From Ruminococcaceae bacterium UBA1417 (lineage in GTDB: Bacteria; Bacillota; Clostridia; Oscillospirales; Acutalibacteraceae): a stretch of 44,052 nt of DNA. The number at the start of each line of letters is the position of its first letter. The first letter of the stretch is position 1. Below the pieces are notes generated by a model. That model had not been told where the DNA came from. It saw nothing but the letters and a program-made list of their open reading frames with translations, and did not search any database. The stretch lies in assembly GCA_002305575.1 (NCBI GenBank), contig DBPP01000028.1, positions 25,457 through 69,508 of the forward strand, given 5' to 3'. The position numbers and the translations under genes were made by a program. Shown one piece after another: positions 42,112-44,052 of the stretch.

Positions 42112-43497
42112 ATGTACACGATTGTCCGCAAATGGATTGAGCCGAATATGCAGCTCCCGGCGGCGCACAAACGCTTCTCCAACGCTGATATCCGAAAACT
42201 GATTGTCCCACTTTTTTTTGAGCAGTTGCTCGTCATGCTGGTGGGAATCGCCGATACCTTCATGGTCAGCTATGCCGGTGACGCGGCGGTTTCGGGTGTT
42301 TCACTTGTCAACATGTTCAATACGGTTTTCATTTACCTGTTTACGGCGCTGGCGTCGGGCGGGGCGGTGGTCGTCAGCCAATATCTCGGCCGGCGGGAGC
42401 AATCGTCAGCCGATCTTTCCGGCAGTCAGCTTCTGGTGTGCTCCATTCTGCTGTCTGCGGTGCTGACTGCCGTTTCGCTCATCTGGAATCGGCAGCTGCT
42501 TGGGTTGCTGTTTGGCCGCGTGGAACCGGATGTTATGGAATCATGCGTTACGTACCTGCGTATTTCCGCGTATTCCTTTCCGGCCATTGCGGTCTATAAT
42601 GCCGGTGCGGCAATTTGCAGAAGCATGAATCAGACGCGCGTTACGCTGTATGTCTCGGCGGCCTCCAATGTCCTCAATGTGGTGGGCAACGCCATTGGCA
42701 TTTTTGTGCTGCACGCCGGTGTCGCCGGCGTCGCATATCCCTCGCTGGTTGCTCGCGTATTCTCCGCGGTTGCTGTCACGGCATTCTGTTTTGGGAAAGA
42801 CCGCGCAGTTCGGTACCGCACCGCCGACCTTTTCCGCCTGGATACCCGTATGGTCTGGCGCATTCTGCGGGTTGCCGTGCCGGGCGGCGTGGAAAACGGT
42901 CTGTTTCAGCTAATCAAAGTGGCCCTGAGCAGCATCACAGCTATGTTCGGCACAGCGCAGATCGCGGCAAACGGCGTCGCTCAGAGCTTCTGGTCTCTGG
43001 CAGCGCTGGTGGGTGCAGCGATGGGACCGGCCTTTGTCACCATCATTGGGCAGTGTATGGGGGCTGGGGATTCCCTGGCGGCAACGTATTATATGCGCAA
43101 GCTGATGCGCATCACGCTGCTGATTTCCGTCCTCTGGAATGTGCTGGTCTTTGCTGTCACGCCGGTTTTTCTGCGGTTTTACCCGCTTGACCGCACGGTA
43201 ACCGACCTGATTCTGGCGCTTGTATTGATTCACAACGTCTGCAATGCAGTGCTCTATCCGTTTTCGGGCGTCATGCCAAACGGGATGCGCGCGGCCGGTG
43301 ATGTGCGCTATGCCATGCTGGTTTCGGTTTTTTCTACTGCTGCCTGCCGGCTCGTGTTGTCCGTCGTGTTTGGCGTCTGGATGCAGCTTGGCGTGATTGG
43401 TGTCGCGCTTGCCATGTGCTGCGATTGGGCGGTTCGCACGGTCTTTACGCTGCTGCGATACAAATCCGGGAAATGGAAGACGTTTCATGTGATCTAA
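42112..43497 (+). CDS. MATE family multidrug/cation antiporter
   Basis: A 461-residue inner-membrane exporter of the NorM/DinF-like superfamily with about 12 hydrophobic helices in two homologous halves (breakpoint near residue 220). FEQLLVMLVGIADTFMVS in the first helix and its counterpart PGGVENGLFQLIKVALSS at the start of the second half are typical. MATE proteins export drugs or metabolites using H+ or Na+. The ATG at 42112 follows GGGGTGGA (42097-42104); an upstream ATG at 42022 would make the terminator hairpin coding and is rejected. Confidence 0.92.
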   Translation: MYTIVRKWIEPNMQLPAAHKRFSNADIRKLIVPLFFEQLLVMLVGIADTFMVSYAGDAAVSGVSLVNMFNTVFIYLFTALASGGAVVVSQYLGRREQSSADLSGSQLLVCSILLSAVLTAVSLIWNRQLLGLLFGRVEPDVMESCVTYLRISAYSFPAIAVYNAGAAICRSMNQTRVTLYVSAASNVLNVVGNAIGIFVLHAGVAGVAYPSLVARVFSAVAVTAFCFGKDRAVRYRTADLFRLDTRMVWRILRVAVPGGVENGLFQLIKVALSSITAMFGTAQIAANGVAQSFWSLAALVGAAMGPAFVTIIGQCMGAGDSLAATYYMRKLMRITLLISVLWNVLVFAVTPVFLRFYPLDRTVTDLILALVLIHNVCNAVLYPFSGVMPNGMRAAGDVRYAMLVSVFSTAACRLVLSVVFGVWMQLGVIGVALAMCCDWAVRTVFTLLRYKSGKWKTFHVI

Positions 43498-43508
43498 ATG
43501 GGCAGAAA

Positions 43509-43552
43509 GCACAAGTCAATCTGCAAAATCTTGGCAGCAGTGTGACTTGTGC
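43509..43552. promoter_or_regulatory. 10-bp inverted repeat overlapping the GH172 promoter
   Basis: GCACAAGTCA (43509-43518) and TGACTTGTGC (43543-43552) are perfect inverted copies 24 bases apart, with CTGC/GCAG inside. The right copy contains the -35 box of the next gene. No T-run follows, so an operator or looping site is more likely than a terminator, though it may also end the MATE transcript. Confidence 0.5.
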
Positions 43553-43575
43553 GCCGCGCGCAATTGCAGTACAAT
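43547..43575 (+). promoter_or_regulatory. Promoter of the GH172 gene
   Basis: TTGTGC (43547-43552), 17 bp, TACAAT (43570-43575), about 45 bases before the ATG. Confidence 0.65.
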
Positions 43576-43620
43576 GGCTTCATCAGGGCAAACTAGGTTT
43601 GCCGAATAGGAGGCGTTGTT

Positions 43621-44052
43621 ATGTTTAATGGTTTGGGAATGCATATGGGCAATCTATCCCGGTTGTCCAATGCAAAAACCCGCTCAATCAGTCCGGAAAA
43701 TCCCACCGGCGAAAAGGGAAAGGGCGGTATGTGTCCGTTGGATCAGGGCAATGCGCGGTATGCGGCGCGCGATCTGGGTACGGGCTGGAAAGTGAACCCG
43801 TATATTGTGATGCAGCCCGGAACAGTGGTGGAGATCGCAGATATCGAAGGGCCCGGTGCAATCCAGCACATCTGGCTGACGCCGACGGGTCAATGGCGCA
43901 ATACGATCCTGCGCATGTATTGGGAGGAACAGGATAAGCCGTCGGTCGAGTGTCCCATCGGCGATTTTTTCTGCTGTGGTTGGCAGGAATACATGCAGAT
44001 TTCGTCTCTTGCGGTCTGCGTCAATCCCGGCAGTGCGTTCAACTGTTACTGG
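43621..44052 (+). CDS. GH172 (DUF2961) family glycosidase, 5' part
   Basis: An open frame of 144 codons runs off the window end without a stop. It matches the N-terminal half of DUF2961 proteins, now glycoside hydrolase family 172, which act on fructofuranosides and arabinofuranosides. Family blocks are TRSISPENPTGEKGKGG, ARDLGTGWKVNPYI, IADIEGPGAIQHIWLT, PIGDFFCCGW and the end AFNCYW. The acidic residues of the active site are expected in this half. AGGAGG (43608-43613) precedes the ATG at 43621. The start lacks a signal peptide, suggesting a cytosolic enzyme. It adds to the plant- or fructan-glycan functions in the window. Confidence 0.88.
   Translation, partial: MFNGLGMHMGNLSRLSNAKTRSISPENPTGEKGKGGMCPLDQGNARYAARDLGTGWKVNPYIVMQPGTVVEIADIEGPGAIQHIWLTPTGQWRNTILRMYWEEQDKPSVECPIGDFFCCGWQEYMQISSLAVCVNPGSAFNCYW

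Overview
The window looks like chromosomal DNA of a moderately GC-rich Clostridia-type Firmicute, most likely a gut member of the Oscillospiraceae/Ruminococcaceae. Reasons visible in the sequence are two sporulation regulators (a SigK-type sigma factor with a hydrophobic pro-sequence and a Spo0A-type response regulator), a PerR/reverse-rubrerythrin pair, a methionine synthase whose reactivation domain is a separate gene, strong GGAGG ribosome sites, and frequent TTGnnn-17-TATAAT promoters. The taxonomic placement is inference; no rRNA gene is present.

Layout. 1-3.2 kb: sugar O-acetyltransferase, Gfo/Idh/MocA oxidoreductase and divergent mannonate dehydratase (uxuA). 3.2-6.5 kb: a long mgtE leader (promoter, stem-loops, a 34-codon reading frame overlapping an intrinsic terminator), mgtE, and a transglutaminase-like gene. 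6.5-11.5 kb: recQ overlapping convergent sigK, perR-rubrerythrin, a frame-broken sigma-factor-like remnant, and a class I amidotransferase. 11.5-18.4 kb: VanY-type peptidase, gltX, glnS, a small P-loop kinase, and birA-bioY. 18.4-22.5 kb: GH78 alpha-L-rhamnosidase and an (alpha/alpha)6-barrel glycosidase. 22.5-25.0 kb: an AT-richer island with an iron alcohol dehydrogenase, about 640 bp of apparently non-coding DNA, and an IS3-type orfA remnant. 25.0-28.5 kb: FlaR-like kinase-tsaD operon and a divergent GH2 glycosidase. 28.5-33.2 kb: metF - reactivation protein - metH - GNAT operon. 33.2-36.2 kb: dtd-mscS, divergent from an aldose-epimerase and NUDIX pair. 36.3-40 kb: a heterodimeric ABC exporter. 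40-44 kb: the Spo0A-type gene, LysR regulator, MATE transporter, and the start of a GH172 (DUF2961) glycosidase cut by the window end.

How it fits together. Several parts serve plant-glycan use: uxuA (hexuronate catabolism), GH78, the GH63/GH15-like barrel enzyme, GH2, GH172, the mutarotase-like protein and the sugar acetyltransferase. Others are housekeeping modules: oxidative stress (perR-rbr), biotin (birA-bioY), one-carbon/methionine (metF-metH), tRNA charging and quality control (gltX, glnS, dtd, tsaD), and Mg2+ transport.

The two observations most worth following are the Spo0A-type protein at 40067-40828, whose receiver has Glu at the phosphoacceptor position and Gln at the conserved Lys while the DNA-binding domain is intact, and the mgtE leader, where a well-initiated small reading frame, a terminator and a competing 11-bp pairing overlap. 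I found no CRISPR array, tRNA, rRNA, prophage or recognisable defence island, and nothing I can claim with confidence as a wholly new multi-gene system.
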